45,020 bases of DNA from Planctomycetota bacterium (GCA_019456145.1 VRUL01000025.1:21795-66814); one strand, 5' to 3'. Numbered from the stretch's first letter, positions 1-8,315 are shown. A program made the numbers and translations. The notes: generated by a model not told the origin, from the sequence alone.

Positions 1-123
1 ATGAACCTGGAAGTGCCTCAGGGTTCGGTCTTCGGACTACTGGGGCCAAACGGTGCGGGCAAGACGACAACTCTGCGCCTGCTGCGAAATGCGTGTAACC
101 TTTTATCCCGACGGGGTGTATAA
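1..123 (+). pseudogene. Truncated duplicate of the ABC ATPase N-terminal region
   Basis: Bases 1-85 match 410-494 of the intact ATPase gene with one mismatch (78 C versus 487 T), then identity stops abruptly. The duplicated part covers the Walker A loop (GPNGAGKTT). After the break the frame runs on for 12 unrelated residues and stops at 121-123, so no complete ATPase can be made. The match begins at base 1, so the duplicated stretch may extend left of the window. It is either a leftover of a partial tandem duplication or the edge of another ABC gene that recombined here. Confidence 0.75.
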
Positions 124-124
124 G
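95..124 (+). promoter_or_regulatory. Promoter-like GTAACC-N18-TATAAG element, copy 1
   Basis: GTAACC (95-100) and TATAAG (119-124) are separated by 18 bases and lie about 180 bases before the ABC ATPase start. Similar pairs occur at 2255-2283 and 8286-8315, each upstream of a gene start. The layout (AACC-type -35 box, AT-rich -10 box) would suit an ECF-type sigma factor. No such factor is visible in the window, so the promoter reading is inference. The same bases can also be read as a short coding frame (89-136). Confidence 0.35.
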
Positions 125-221
125 AAAATGAAGTGATTGGCCGGGTCAACGGCCGGAAGCATCGGGATCGATACCGCATGTTGTGTTATTATGGAGATCG
201 TAGCGTGCAGGAGTAATGTTT

Positions 222-287
222 ATGAAGACAAATGGGAAATCCAGGTTAGAAAAGCTCAACAACCGAAGTCGCCCTGCTTATGATTGA
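222..287 (+). CDS. Possible 21-residue leader peptide before the ABC operon
   Basis: An ATG at 222 follows a GGAG box at a good distance and opens a 21-codon frame rich in Lys, Arg and Asn, ending in TGA at 285-287, 17 bases before the ATPase start. It could be a leader ORF coupled to the ATPase. It is short, has no recognisable family and could be a chance frame. Confidence 0.2.
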   Translation: MKTNGKSRLEKLNNRSRPAYD

Positions 288-304
288 AAGAGGAAATAAG
301 TCGC

Positions 305-1306
305 ATGGCCACACAGCCGGGTACAGGTGAAAAACCCAAAACGAAACTGGCGATTCGCACCGAACATCTGACGAAAATCTTCAGTCAGCGGTTGATCGCA
401 GTCAACGATATGAACCTGGAAGTGCCTCAGGGTTCGGTCTTCGGACTACTGGGGCCAAACGGTGCGGGCAAGACGACAACTCTGCGTCTGCTGCTGGGTT
501 TGCAACGCCCGACCGCCGGCCGTGCGGAAGTTTTCGGCAAATCGTGCGGACCCAACGCCGTTGGTGTCCGTTCTCAGATTGGTTACCTGCCCACAAATCC
601 CAGGTTGCCCGGCAACTTAAGGCCCATAGAATACCTGGACCTTCTCGGCAAGTTGTCCCGCCTGCCGCGCCAGGTTCGCAAGCCGCGGATATCGGCGCTG
701 CTTCGCGCCGTTGGTTTGCTTGGGGCCACCGATCAGCGGATCCATACCTTCTCCACCGGGATGTGTACTCGGCTGGGATTAGCCGCTTCGCTTGTCGGCG
801 ACCCGCCACTGCTGCTCTGGGACGAGCCTACAGCCGGCCTGGACCCTACGGCCCGGCGATTCACGCTGGACCTCATCCGCGAGCTGGGAAAGACAAAGAC
901 CGTCGTCGTCGCTACTCATATTCTCAGCGACATCGATCAGATTTGTGACCACCTGGGCGTTATGCACGAAGGGCGCATGATTTTCGCCGGTTCAATGCAA
1001 ATCATGAAGCAGCGTCTTCGCCGGGATGGCTTTAGCCTGGAGCTGGAAGGTGATGCCGAGAACATTCGGCTTTTGGCCAACGAGGTCAACAATATGGAGG
1101 GCATCGAGGCACATCTTGGCGCCGGCCAGACATTGCTGGTGCGGATTGCCAACGAGCGAAGCCGTTCTCTTTCCCTGGCCGAGGTCCTGAAACTTATCGA
1201 CGTGAAAAATCTTTCGCTGCAGGCGGTCCATTCGGGTCAGAATGCGACCGAGAACGCTTATCTCCAATTACTCCAGGAAGAGGAGGCCCATGGATTTCAT
1301 CGATAA
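305..1306 (+). CDS. ABC transporter ATP-binding protein
   Basis: A 334-residue cytoplasmic ATPase that would power the membrane protein encoded just downstream. Walker A (GPNGAGKTT) starts at about residue 50, the signature loop is the variant FSTGM where LSGGQ is usual, Walker B plus D-loop reads LLLWDEPTAGLDP, and the H-switch reads VATHILSD. About 100 residues follow the core, as in CcmA/NatA/YtrB-type exporters. The start is set at ATG 305, which follows an AGAGGA box. A TTG start at 284 is possible but less likely. The 3' end overlaps the permease start by 17 bases, indicating one operon with coupled translation. The substrate cannot be read from the sequence. A truncated copy of codons 36-63 lies at the left edge of the window. 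Confidence 0.9.
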   Translation: MATQPGTGEKPKTKLAIRTEHLTKIFSQRLIAVNDMNLEVPQGSVFGLLGPNGAGKTTTLRLLLGLQRPTAGRAEVFGKSCGPNAVGVRSQIGYLPTNPRLPGNLRPIEYLDLLGKLSRLPRQVRKPRISALLRAVGLLGATDQRIHTFSTGMCTRLGLAASLVGDPPLLLWDEPTAGLDPTARRFTLDLIRELGKTKTVVVATHILSDIDQICDHLGVMHEGRMIFAGSMQIMKQRLRRDGFSLELEGDAENIRLLANEVNNMEGIEAHLGAGQTLLVRIANERSRSLSLAEVLKLIDVKNLSLQAVHSGQNATENAYLQLLQEEEAHGFHR

Positions 1307-2210
1307 AACCATAAAGCTCGGCACACGGATGATGCCCTATTTTGCGATTCTCCAGCATGATATGAAAGCCTTGTGGGGGAGTCGACTGGTCCGTCTTTGG
1401 TTGGCGGCCACGGCGGTTTTGACGTTGATGCTGGCCCTGGCGAACTGGTCTCAATTTCAAGACGCTCCTCTGATAGCCTCTCTGTTGTTTCCGTACCTGG
1501 TATTTCCCTGGTTTTTTGTAGTCGTCGTTCTCGGAGTAGGCCCGGTGTCGGGCTCACGAGCCGAGGCGCTAGCCGATGGAATCTTGAGCCGTCCCGTAAG
1601 CCGCTCCGGGTACTTGATTGCCGCCTGGCTCGCCAGAGTCTTGCTTGTATGGAGCGCGTACCTGGTCGTGGTAGTCCCGGTCATTATGCTGGTCACCTTG
1701 GCCAAACGCCCGGCGGTCGCCGAAGATACGGTAACCGTCTATGGAATCGTCACCGCCCTGGGCGTAGTAGGACTGGTACTGACTTTCCTTGTGTCACTGG
1801 GTTTTCTCATGGGAACGCTGCTCCGCAAACCGCTGTTAGCGGTGGTGGTGCTCATCTTCGTTTGGTACCCAATCAGCGTTATTCTGAGCGTCTTTTCTTT
1901 AGAGGAGTTCTCACCAATCAGCTTGTGCCAGGCGCTGCCCACACAGCTTCGCCAGCCATGGCGCCAGGTCGAAGGTAGCGCAAAGGTCAAAACCACCAAT
2001 AAGCTGGACGTGAACGCGTTCAGTAGTCTTTCCAACTTTTTCAGTGTTCTTTCCCCCACCGAACCACAGCCAAAGGCCGCCAAACCTGATTTCTTCGAGA
2101 GCAAAAAATTCGCCAATTTTTCGCTGTTCCGCGTAACTTTGGGATACGGGCTGCCGACCCTGATTGCTGTTATCCTGGCGACCCTGAGCTTCTATTGGCG
2201 TGATTTGTGA
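1290..2210 (+). CDS. ABC-2 type transporter permease
   Basis: A 306-residue integral membrane protein, probably the partner of the ATPase whose stop codon it overlaps. About six hydrophobic segments are visible: after the N-terminal LVRLW, around PLIASLLFPYL, GYLIAAWLARVLL, VYGIVTALGVVG, KPLLAVVVLIFVW, and a last one before the C-terminal end. A hydrophilic loop of about 90 residues sits between segments five and six. This matches the ABC-2/GldF-like permease pattern, where the ATPase and membrane domain are separate chains. ATG 1290 is chosen because AGGAGG lies just before it; an ATG at 1242 would lengthen the overlap. Part of this gene's 3' region has a degraded second copy at 8203-8300. 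Confidence 0.8.
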   Translation: MDFIDKTIKLGTRMMPYFAILQHDMKALWGSRLVRLWLAATAVLTLMLALANWSQFQDAPLIASLLFPYLVFPWFFVVVVLGVGPVSGSRAEALADGILSRPVSRSGYLIAAWLARVLLVWSAYLVVVVPVIMLVTLAKRPAVAEDTVTVYGIVTALGVVGLVLTFLVSLGFLMGTLLRKPLLAVVVLIFVWYPISVILSVFSLEEFSPISLCQALPTQLRQPWRQVEGSAKVKTTNKLDVNAFSSLSNFFSVLSPTEPQPKAAKPDFFESKKFANFSLFRVTLGYGLPTLIAVILATLSFYWRDL

Positions 2211-2254
2211 CCTATTGCCGTAATGAAAAACATATCCTTCCCGCCCCCCGAACG

Positions 2255-2283
2255 GTAACCTTTGAGCCGTACAAGCACATAAG
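2255..2283 (+). promoter_or_regulatory. Promoter-like GTAACC-N17-CATAAG element, copy 2
   Basis: GTAACC (2255-2260) and CATAAG (2278-2283) are 17 bases apart and 120 bases upstream of the gene starting at 2403. The surrounding sequence (about 2216-2310) is related to 8249-8350. A short frame reading MKNISFPPPER ends in the TAA inside the GTAACC box. Promoter function is inferred only from repetition and position. Confidence 0.35.
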
Positions 2284-2402
2284 AATCCGAGAGGACAGTT
2301 AGTTGTGAATTAGTTGACATACGCTCATTTTCCATTTAATATATTAACTTTGATAAAAGTGCTTTTCCTATGGTTTTTCCATTAAAAGGAGGATGTGCCA
2401 TA

Positions 2403-4289
2403 ATGAGGTCAGCGATTCGCAGCCTCACGTGCTTAATAATATTGACTTTTGTTCCGGGTCTCGAAGACCACCTGGATGACGCACGTGCGGGCACTGTGAC
2501 CTTTTCGGCCGAGTCAACAGTTATAGGAGCAATAGCGACGAAAAGGCCGCTAATAAATACGCTGATCTGGGACACAGTGTCACCTTTTGTAAATACGGTG
2601 GACATCCAGGATAGAACTAACTGGAAAGTTGTTCCGACCGACCTTCTTACACTTGAAACTAACCCATCCGCCGCCATTTCGGACCCGGCTTACCATGGGA
2701 GAGAATACTCTTTCCAGGGAGATGCAGTCGTAGAGAACAAGCACTTAATCACAGTGTTTTCGTCAAAAAAAGGTTGTGTGGTTATCTACTCCAGAGCTGA
2801 TTCGAGTCAAAAAAAAGTGGAACTAATTCCACTTCAACTAAAAGCAAAGCACGCGAGCATTACTCATATCAGAATATTGCAAAATACGGGTGACAACGCA
2901 GCCTTGGAAGTCACTTTTTCTGCTAAGGAAACAGAAGATAATTACTCTGCCATCTTCTCATTCGATAAGAAGCAGGTTGTCGAGATTAAACCTGCTGAGA
3001 ACATGAAAGGGATAAGTCTTTTCAGTCTAATCGAGTATGGTGTCGTACCCAGTTTCATAGGTGATGATCTCATATTTAACCCAGGAGAGTATCCTTCGAT
3101 GACTACACTTCACATTCCTTCGGATAATATTTTCCTGGGATTACTCAAGGGCCAAAACAATATGCTGGTTCTCACCTGGCCCGGGGGAAAGCAACTAACC
3201 AGGCTTGTCCTGGATAACAAGGAACGTAAGCGGCGTCTCATCGAATCTGTTGACTTTGACAACGACGGCAAGAGCATTTATCTTGCCCTGTTGGATGCCC
3301 CGGGTATCTGGCATAAGGAAGAGTTAAAGCCTTCTTATCTGGAAAAGGATGTAGCTGTCAACTGGAAAAGGCCCTTCTCTGCAAAATGGAAAACACAATT
3401 ACTTGAAGCCGGGGTGAAAACTACTTATAAATTCAGAGAATCTAAAGACAAGATCTGGCGGGCTATAACAGGTAACTATACCTATCCCGTCTGGTTTCAA
3501 GGAGAGAATACTTTCTATCGTCTTGGTAAAAAAATACCCCCTAAGGGAGAATCCATCATTTATTTTCTGGAGAGAAAAGGTACTCCAGTCTCGGTTTCTA
3601 CTCCTGTTGATGTTATGAAGGAAACGTTAGGCAGGCAGGCATGCGATACCATACTTGACCTTGCAGGTCGCAAGCTGCGCAGCCATCATAGAAGAGCAGG
3701 TCTGGGCATTCGTCGTGCCGCCACGTGTGGGTGTACTGCGGCAATAGAAGTAGTTTTTAAGGCAGGCCAGGAAATAAAGAAGAAAGAGTATGTCGCCGGA
3801 GCGGTAGATGATATGGTCTACTTTGTCACCCGGCATGTCGAGAGAATCCGCGAATATCAGGATTTCGCCCGTGAAATGATGAGCTTTCTAAATCTTAAAA
3901 CCAAATCCAACCCTGATTTAAAACAATTTCTTGATAGTATGGAGACAATAACACAGGAGATACCCCAGGAATATAACAGGCAGAAAGAGAATATACAAAC
4001 CCTGGAATATACCGCTGAACTGGCCCGCAAGACTAAAGCTCTTACTCAGAAGAAAATCCCGCAAAATCTGCCAACCTGTTTAGCCCTTGGCGAAAAGTGG
4101 AGAGCAATGGGAGGAGCTCAAGACGAGCTAATTGCAAAGTTTCATAGTATAACCAGGAAATTATTTCAGGAGGCTGGCTATAGTTGTGTAAATCAACCCC
4201 AGGCGCTTGAAATAGCCCGGGATATCAGAAAGCGTTGCAGAAAGTGCCTTAGAAATCCTGACAGCTATGAAATATGGGCGGATTATTAA
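2403..4289 (+). CDS. Exported protein of unknown function, short paralogue
   Basis: A 628-residue protein with a short hydrophobic N-terminus (CLIILTFVPG). I do not recognise the family. It is paralogous to the next gene and aligns with it from about residue 30 to the end. Shared features are a beta-rich central part (NTLIWDT, GREYSFQGD, LLKGQNNML, FDNDGKSIYLALLDAPG) and a helical C-terminal part with conserved Cys, ending in RCRKCLRNPDSYEIWADY. It lacks the roughly 280-residue N-terminal module of the paralogue. The junction sits at the residues LDDARAGTV, where the two flanks of the missing segment are fused in frame. The ATG at 2403 is chosen because GGAGG precedes it and it matches the paralogue's start; an upstream start at 2370 is unlikely. 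The signal peptide is weak, so export is likely but not certain. Confidence 0.75.
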   Translation: MRSAIRSLTCLIILTFVPGLEDHLDDARAGTVTFSAESTVIGAIATKRPLINTLIWDTVSPFVNTVDIQDRTNWKVVPTDLLTLETNPSAAISDPAYHGREYSFQGDAVVENKHLITVFSSKKGCVVIYSRADSSQKKVELIPLQLKAKHASITHIRILQNTGDNAALEVTFSAKETEDNYSAIFSFDKKQVVEIKPAENMKGISLFSLIEYGVVPSFIGDDLIFNPGEYPSMTTLHIPSDNIFLGLLKGQNNMLVLTWPGGKQLTRLVLDNKERKRRLIESVDFDNDGKSIYLALLDAPGIWHKEELKPSYLEKDVAVNWKRPFSAKWKTQLLEAGVKTTYKFRESKDKIWRAITGNYTYPVWFQGENTFYRLGKKIPPKGESIIYFLERKGTPVSVSTPVDVMKETLGRQACDTILDLAGRKLRSHHRRAGLGIRRAATCGCTAAIEVVFKAGQEIKKKEYVAGAVDDMVYFVTRHVERIREYQDFAREMMSFLNLKTKSNPDLKQFLDSMETITQEIPQEYNRQKENIQTLEYTAELARKTKALTQKKIPQNLPTCLALGEKWRAMGGAQDELIAKFHSITRKLFQEAGYSCVNQPQALEIARDIRKRCRKCLRNPDSYEIWADY

Positions 4290-4495
4290 ACACGTAATGC
4301 CGAGTCCAGGAGTACAAATCGGAAACCGAAAATCAAGAAACACTCTCTAATTGGACGAACACAGTTAAATCAGTGGCAAATGGGAAATATCGGATTAGTT
4401 GAGAATTAGTTGAGATGTAATCATTTTTCCTTTAATATATTACCTTAGGTAAAAACGACTTTCTTTTGGTGTTTTCATTGATAGGAGAATGTGCC

Positions 4496-7291
4496 ATGAT
4501 TAGGACAACGATTCGCGCCTTTACGTGTTTAATAGTGTTGCCCGCCGTATCGCTGCTTTTTGGCTTTACCGATACTGGGCCTGAGCAACAGACACTTCTG
4601 ATTGCAGAGATGCCTCTGTATCTCGAAGAGTACCTGGATGCCGCACACATTGAGGGCTTGAAGGTCCCCGATGATGCTCTAAAGCCGGTTGAATGGCGCT
4701 TCGATGAGCCGCAGCCGGATTGGAAACCGGCTAAACCGATCCCAGCGGAGTTAGAAGCCGTCAAGCCTGTCCGGGTTGACGACGCGCTGCGTCTGCCCTT
4801 GACCGTAGAAAACCGCGCCCTTGTCCCGGGGCTGGTCGGCGTCATCTACCTGCTCGGCGTCATCTACGTCGAGCTGCCCGATTGGAAGCTCGAGGACTGG
4901 GCGTACGTCGAGATTCGTGCCCGCACTCGAGATCCGATGCGCGATATCGGTTTGATTTTCAATTACACCGAAGAGGACCCCATTCCTGGGATCCCGTTTG
5001 CTTTCTACACCCCCGGCGACCGGACTCCCCTCGTGACCGACGGCACGGTCCAGACGTACCGGCTGTCGCTGGACTGGCCTCACATGCGGAGCTGGGAAGG
5101 GCCGTGGACGCATTTGGGGATCTGGTTCAACAGCAAGGTTAATGAGGAGGCAGTGACGCTCGACATCCTGTCGGTGAGCGTAATCCCCAAGGAAGCCCCC
5201 TATGCCGACGCCCCGGTTGGCGTTCGAAATGAGATTCGAGACAACATATACAAGCGCACCATCTTTACGCACACGCCGGGAAGGTTAGAGTACCGGCTGT
5301 ATACGCCCCAGGCTGGGCGGCTTGACGTTGGCCTCGGAGTGCTGAGAGAAGATATCCCTGTAACTTTCAGGATCACTGCAACGCCTAAGGGTGGTGATGT
5401 TATAACTCTTCTTGAGGAGACCTACGCTGACCGGGAGCACTGGGGACAGCGCTGTGTCGATCTGTCTGCTTTGTCGGGAAAGACAATAACCTTATCACTC
5501 GAGGCGGACGCTGAACGTGCAGGCACGGTGGCCTTTTGGGCGGCGCCGACAATTTCAGGAACAAGAAAGGCGGAAAGGCCGATAGCAAATACCCTGATTT
5601 GGGATACACAGTCAGCTTTTGTCGATGAAGTCGATCTCCGGGATAGAGCTAACTGGAAAGTTGTTGTCGATGCAGGCGATCACCCGGCTTCCTATGGAAG
5701 AGAATATTCTTTCCAAGGGGATGTAGTAGTAGAGAACGAGCACATGGCTGCCGTGTTCTGGTCAGGAAAAGGCCGAGTGCTTATCTACTCGAAAGCAGAT
5801 CTTAGTAAGAAGAGAGTAGAATTTGTTCCTCTTCAACTAAAGGCAAAGCCGGCGCGCATTACCAACTGCAGGATATTGCAAAACACGGGTGATGAGGCAG
5901 CGGTGGAAATCTCTTTTTCGGCTAAGGAGACAGAAGACAATTTGTCTGCTGTCTTTTCGTTCGGCAAGAAGCAGATTGTTGATATTAAACCTTCTGAGAA
6001 TATGAAAGGGATAAGTCTGCCTGGTCCAATCGAGTATGGTGTAATACCCGATTTTATAGCTGATGATCTCATATTCGACCCGCGAAAATACCCTTCGATG
6101 ACTACACTTCAGATTCCTTCGGGTAATCTTTTCTTAGGATTACTGAAGGGCCAAAACAATATGCTGGTTGTCACCTGGCCGAAGGGAAAGCAACAAATGA
6201 GGCTTGTGCTGGATAATGAGCAACGAGAGCCCCGCCTCATCGAATCTATTGACTTTGACAATGACGGCAAGAGTATTTATCTGGCCCTGTTGGACGCGCC
6301 GGGTATCTGGCATAAGGAAGAGTTGAAGCCTTCTTACCTGGAAAAGGACGTGGCTATCAACTGGAAGAGGCCCTTTCCTGCAAAATGGATGACCCAATTG
6401 TATGAGGATGGAGTCAAAACTACTTATAGATTCAGAGAATCCAAAGAAGATATCTGGCGGGCTACCATAGGTAACTACATCTATCCCGTCTGGTTTGAAG
6501 GAGAGAGGGCTTTCTATCGTCTTGGTAAAAAAATACCCCCTAAGGGAGAATCCATCATCTATTTTCTGGAGAGAAAAGGCACTCCCGTCTCGGTTTCCAC
6601 TCCTGTTGATATTATGAAGGAAACATTGGGCAGGCAGGCATGTGATACTATACTTGACATTCCAGGTCGCAAGCTGCGCACCCATCATAGAAGGTCAGGA
6701 GAAACCATCCTGGGTGCTTGCACCTGTCGATTTACAGAACGTGTACTACAGCCAGTTTTTGAAGCAGGCGAAGAAGTAGAAAAGAACGAGCTTGTCGAGG
6801 AAACCGTGGATGATATGGTCTTCTTTGTCACGCAGCATGGCGAGAGAATCGACGAATATCAGGCTTTTGCCCATGACATGATGAGCTTTCTAAATCTTAA
6901 AAGGAAATCCAACCCTGACTTGAAACCATTCTTCGATAGTATGGAGTCGATAACAAAGGAGATACTCCAGGAATACAGCAGGGGGAAAGAGAACCTAAAA
7001 ACCTTAGACTATGCTGATGAATTGGCTCGCAAGACGAAAGATCTTACTCAAAAGAAAGACCCACAAAACCTACCAACTTTCTTAGATATTGGCGAGAAAT
7101 GGAGAGGAATGGGAGGTGCTCAGGACGAGCTTGTTGGAAAGCTTCATAGTATAACGAGAAACCTGTTTCAGCAGGCAGGTTACGCCTGCGTAAATCAGCC
7201 GCAGGCGCTTGAAATCGCAGAAGAGATTAGAAGGCGCTGCAGGAGATGTCTTAGAAATCCTGACGGCTTTGAAATATGGCCGGATTATTAA
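4496..7291 (+). CDS. Exported protein of unknown function, long paralogue
   Basis: A 931-residue protein with an N-terminal hydrophobic stretch (CLIVLPAVSLLFGF) typical of a signal peptide. Residues of about 35-330 form a module absent from the upstream copy. It has two jelly-roll-like beta regions, one with FAFYTPGDRTPL and WPHMRSWEGPWTHLGIWF and one with RLEYRLYTPQAG and HWGQRCVDLSALSGKTITL, both reminiscent of carbohydrate-binding or cytochrome-like beta-sandwiches. The rest matches the paralogue, including the Cys-containing C-terminus (RRRCRRCLRNPDGFEIWPDY). I cannot name a catalytic family. A GGAG box before ATG 4496 supports the start. The SUMF1 lipoprotein gene follows within 50 bases, so the two may be co-transcribed. 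It may be a cell-surface glycan-interacting protein, which is inference. Confidence 0.75.
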   Translation: MIRTTIRAFTCLIVLPAVSLLFGFTDTGPEQQTLLIAEMPLYLEEYLDAAHIEGLKVPDDALKPVEWRFDEPQPDWKPAKPIPAELEAVKPVRVDDALRLPLTVENRALVPGLVGVIYLLGVIYVELPDWKLEDWAYVEIRARTRDPMRDIGLIFNYTEEDPIPGIPFAFYTPGDRTPLVTDGTVQTYRLSLDWPHMRSWEGPWTHLGIWFNSKVNEEAVTLDILSVSVIPKEAPYADAPVGVRNEIRDNIYKRTIFTHTPGRLEYRLYTPQAGRLDVGLGVLREDIPVTFRITATPKGGDVITLLEETYADREHWGQRCVDLSALSGKTITLSLEADAERAGTVAFWAAPTISGTRKAERPIANTLIWDTQSAFVDEVDLRDRANWKVVVDAGDHPASYGREYSFQGDVVVENEHMAAVFWSGKGRVLIYSKADLSKKRVEFVPLQLKAKPARITNCRILQNTGDEAAVEISFSAKETEDNLSAVFSFGKKQIVDIKPSENMKGISLPGPIEYGVIPDFIADDLIFDPRKYPSMTTLQIPSGNLFLGLLKGQNNMLVVTWPKGKQQMRLVLDNEQREPRLIESIDFDNDGKSIYLALLDAPGIWHKEELKPSYLEKDVAINWKRPFPAKWMTQLYEDGVKTTYRFRESKEDIWRATIGNYIYPVWFEGERAFYRLGKKIPPKGESIIYFLERKGTPVSVSTPVDIMKETLGRQACDTILDIPGRKLRTHHRRSGETILGACTCRFTERVLQPVFEAGEEVEKNELVEETVDDMVFFVTQHGERIDEYQAFAHDMMSFLNLKRKSNPDLKPFFDSMESITKEILQEYSRGKENLKTLDYADELARKTKDLTQKKDPQNLPTFLDIGEKWRGMGGAQDELVGKLHSITRNLFQQAGYACVNQPQALEIAEEIRRRCRRCLRNPDGFEIWPDY

Positions 7292-7336
7292 ACACGTAAT
7301 GTCGAGTCCAGGAGTACAAATAGGAAACCGAAAACT

Positions 7337-8203
7337 ATGAAACATTATATTATAGCAGTATTTCTCTTACCTGTGACTTTAGCACTGCTTCAAGGCTGTA
7401 AGCGCAAAGCTCCAAACGATGCCGCAAAAGCCCCGAACCATGTCCCAAGCGAATTGAAGGCTGAATCCGGCGTAGAAATAGTTCAGCTTCCGGGCGGCCG
7501 GTTTACAATGGGAGATGAGAATGAGGTAGATGCAACACCTCATGAGGTTGTCTTAAGCTCATTCTACATGGACAAGTACTTAGTGACTCAAGAGGAATAC
7601 AGAAGAGTTATGGAAAAAAATCCTTCCCGCTGGAAAGCAGACAAGAATCCCGTCGAGCAGGTGCGCTGGTCTGACGCGGTAAAATACTGTAATGCACGTT
7701 CTGGCCTGGAGGGGCTTCAACCTTGCTACGATTTACAAACATGGGAATGTAATTTTAGTGCGAATGGATACAGACTGCCTACGGAAGCGGAATGGGAATA
7801 TGCCTGCCGGGCGGGAACCAAAACAACTTTCTTTTTTGGGAATAGTCCGTCAAAATTGGGGAGTTATGCCTGGTTTGACGAAAACTCCGGCAAAAAACCT
7901 AAGCCCGTAGGTCAAAAGCGCCCCAATCCCTGGGGATTGTACGATATGTACGGTAATGTCTGGGAATGGTGCAGCGACTTTTACAAAGTAGACTACTATC
8001 AGGAGAGTCCTGAAGAAAATCCGAAAGGACCGAAGACCGGCGAAACAAAGGTGGTACGCGGCGGCGCATGGAAATTCAGCGCCGAGAGTTGTCGCTCCGG
8101 TTATCGTTACAATGAAAGCCCCGGTTATGTTGATGCCTGCTTTGGATACGATATCTATGGCTTTCGCTGCGTTAGAAATGCCCCGCCGGACAGCACAATA
8201 TGA
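7337..8203 (+). CDS. SUMF1/formylglycine-generating-enzyme-domain lipoprotein
   Basis: A 288-residue lipoprotein: the signal peptide ends in a lipobox, LLQGC, with Cys21 as the likely lipidated residue. The SUMF1/FGE-sulfatase fold is clear from GGRFTMGDE, YLVTQEEYRRVM, NPVEQVRWSDAVKYCN, YRLPTEAEWEYACRAG, GNVWEWCSDFY, VVRGGAW and YGFRCVRN. True formylglycine-generating enzymes use two Cys in the GGS(x)nCxxxxC segment; here the first position is Phe and only the second Cys (in AESCRSGYR) remains. The protein is therefore more likely a non-FGE SUMF domain, as in many planctomycete surface proteins, than a sulfatase activator. No sulfatase gene lies in the window. The start lies in the sequence shared by both duplication copies. 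Confidence 0.9.
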   Translation: MKHYIIAVFLLPVTLALLQGCKRKAPNDAAKAPNHVPSELKAESGVEIVQLPGGRFTMGDENEVDATPHEVVLSSFYMDKYLVTQEEYRRVMEKNPSRWKADKNPVEQVRWSDAVKYCNARSGLEGLQPCYDLQTWECNFSANGYRLPTEAEWEYACRAGTKTTFFFGNSPSKLGSYAWFDENSGKKPKPVGQKRPNPWGLYDMYGNVWEWCSDFYKVDYYQESPEENPKGPKTGETKVVRGGAWKFSAESCRSGYRYNESPGYVDACFGYDIYGFRCVRNAPPDSTI

Positions 8204-8300
8204 ATGTGTTCAGTAGTCAGATTTTCCGCTTTTTCAGTGTTCTTTTTGCCGCAATGAAAAACATATCGTTCCTGCCCCCCGGACTGTAACCTTTAAGACC
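8203..8300 (+). pseudogene. Decayed copy of the ABC permease tail and its downstream region
   Basis: Bases 8205-8245 resemble the permease interior at about 2016-2055 (both read FSS...FFSVL). They are joined directly to sequence resembling 2216-2265 beyond the permease stop ('gaaaaacatatc', then 'gccccccg' and 'gtaaccttt'). About 160 bases present at the first locus are missing here. A 29-codon frame (8200-8289) overlaps the SUMF1 stop codon and contains both parts. The best reading is a relic of a duplicated permease locus after deletion. A short mobile repeat cannot be excluded. Confidence 0.65.
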
Positions 8301-8315
8301 ACATAAGCGTATAAG
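8286..8315 (+). promoter_or_regulatory. Promoter-like GTAACC-N18-TATAAG element, copy 3
   Basis: GTAACC (8286-8291) and TATAAG (8310-8315) are 18 bases apart, with an extra CATAAG inside the spacer at 8302-8307. The element lies about 240 bases upstream of the exported protein gene at 8554. The bases that follow (to about 8360) resemble those after copy 2. A separate TATAAT at 8459-8464 has no convincing -35 partner. The rest of the 8316-8553 gap shows nothing else I can name. Confidence 0.35.

Larger units (their letters stand above)
2284..7343 (+). repeat. Tandem gene duplication, left copy 2284-4345, right copy 4388-7343
   Basis: Two head-to-tail copies of one unit share the upstream leader (an 'aattagttga' motif, a 'tttaatatatta' stretch and a 'gtgccat' before the start), the coding region, and about 55 bases past the stop ('aacacgtaatg', 'gagtccaggagtacaaat'). 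The right copy carries about 280 extra codons near its N-terminus. The shared downstream stretch includes the ribosome binding site of the SUMF1 gene on the right. On the left the corresponding start codon is destroyed and the following gene is gone. Confidence 0.9.

Noticed and set aside
3627..3836. Minus-strand open frames inside the duplicated genes
   Set aside because: They are shadows of clear plus-strand coding sequence and lack start signals.
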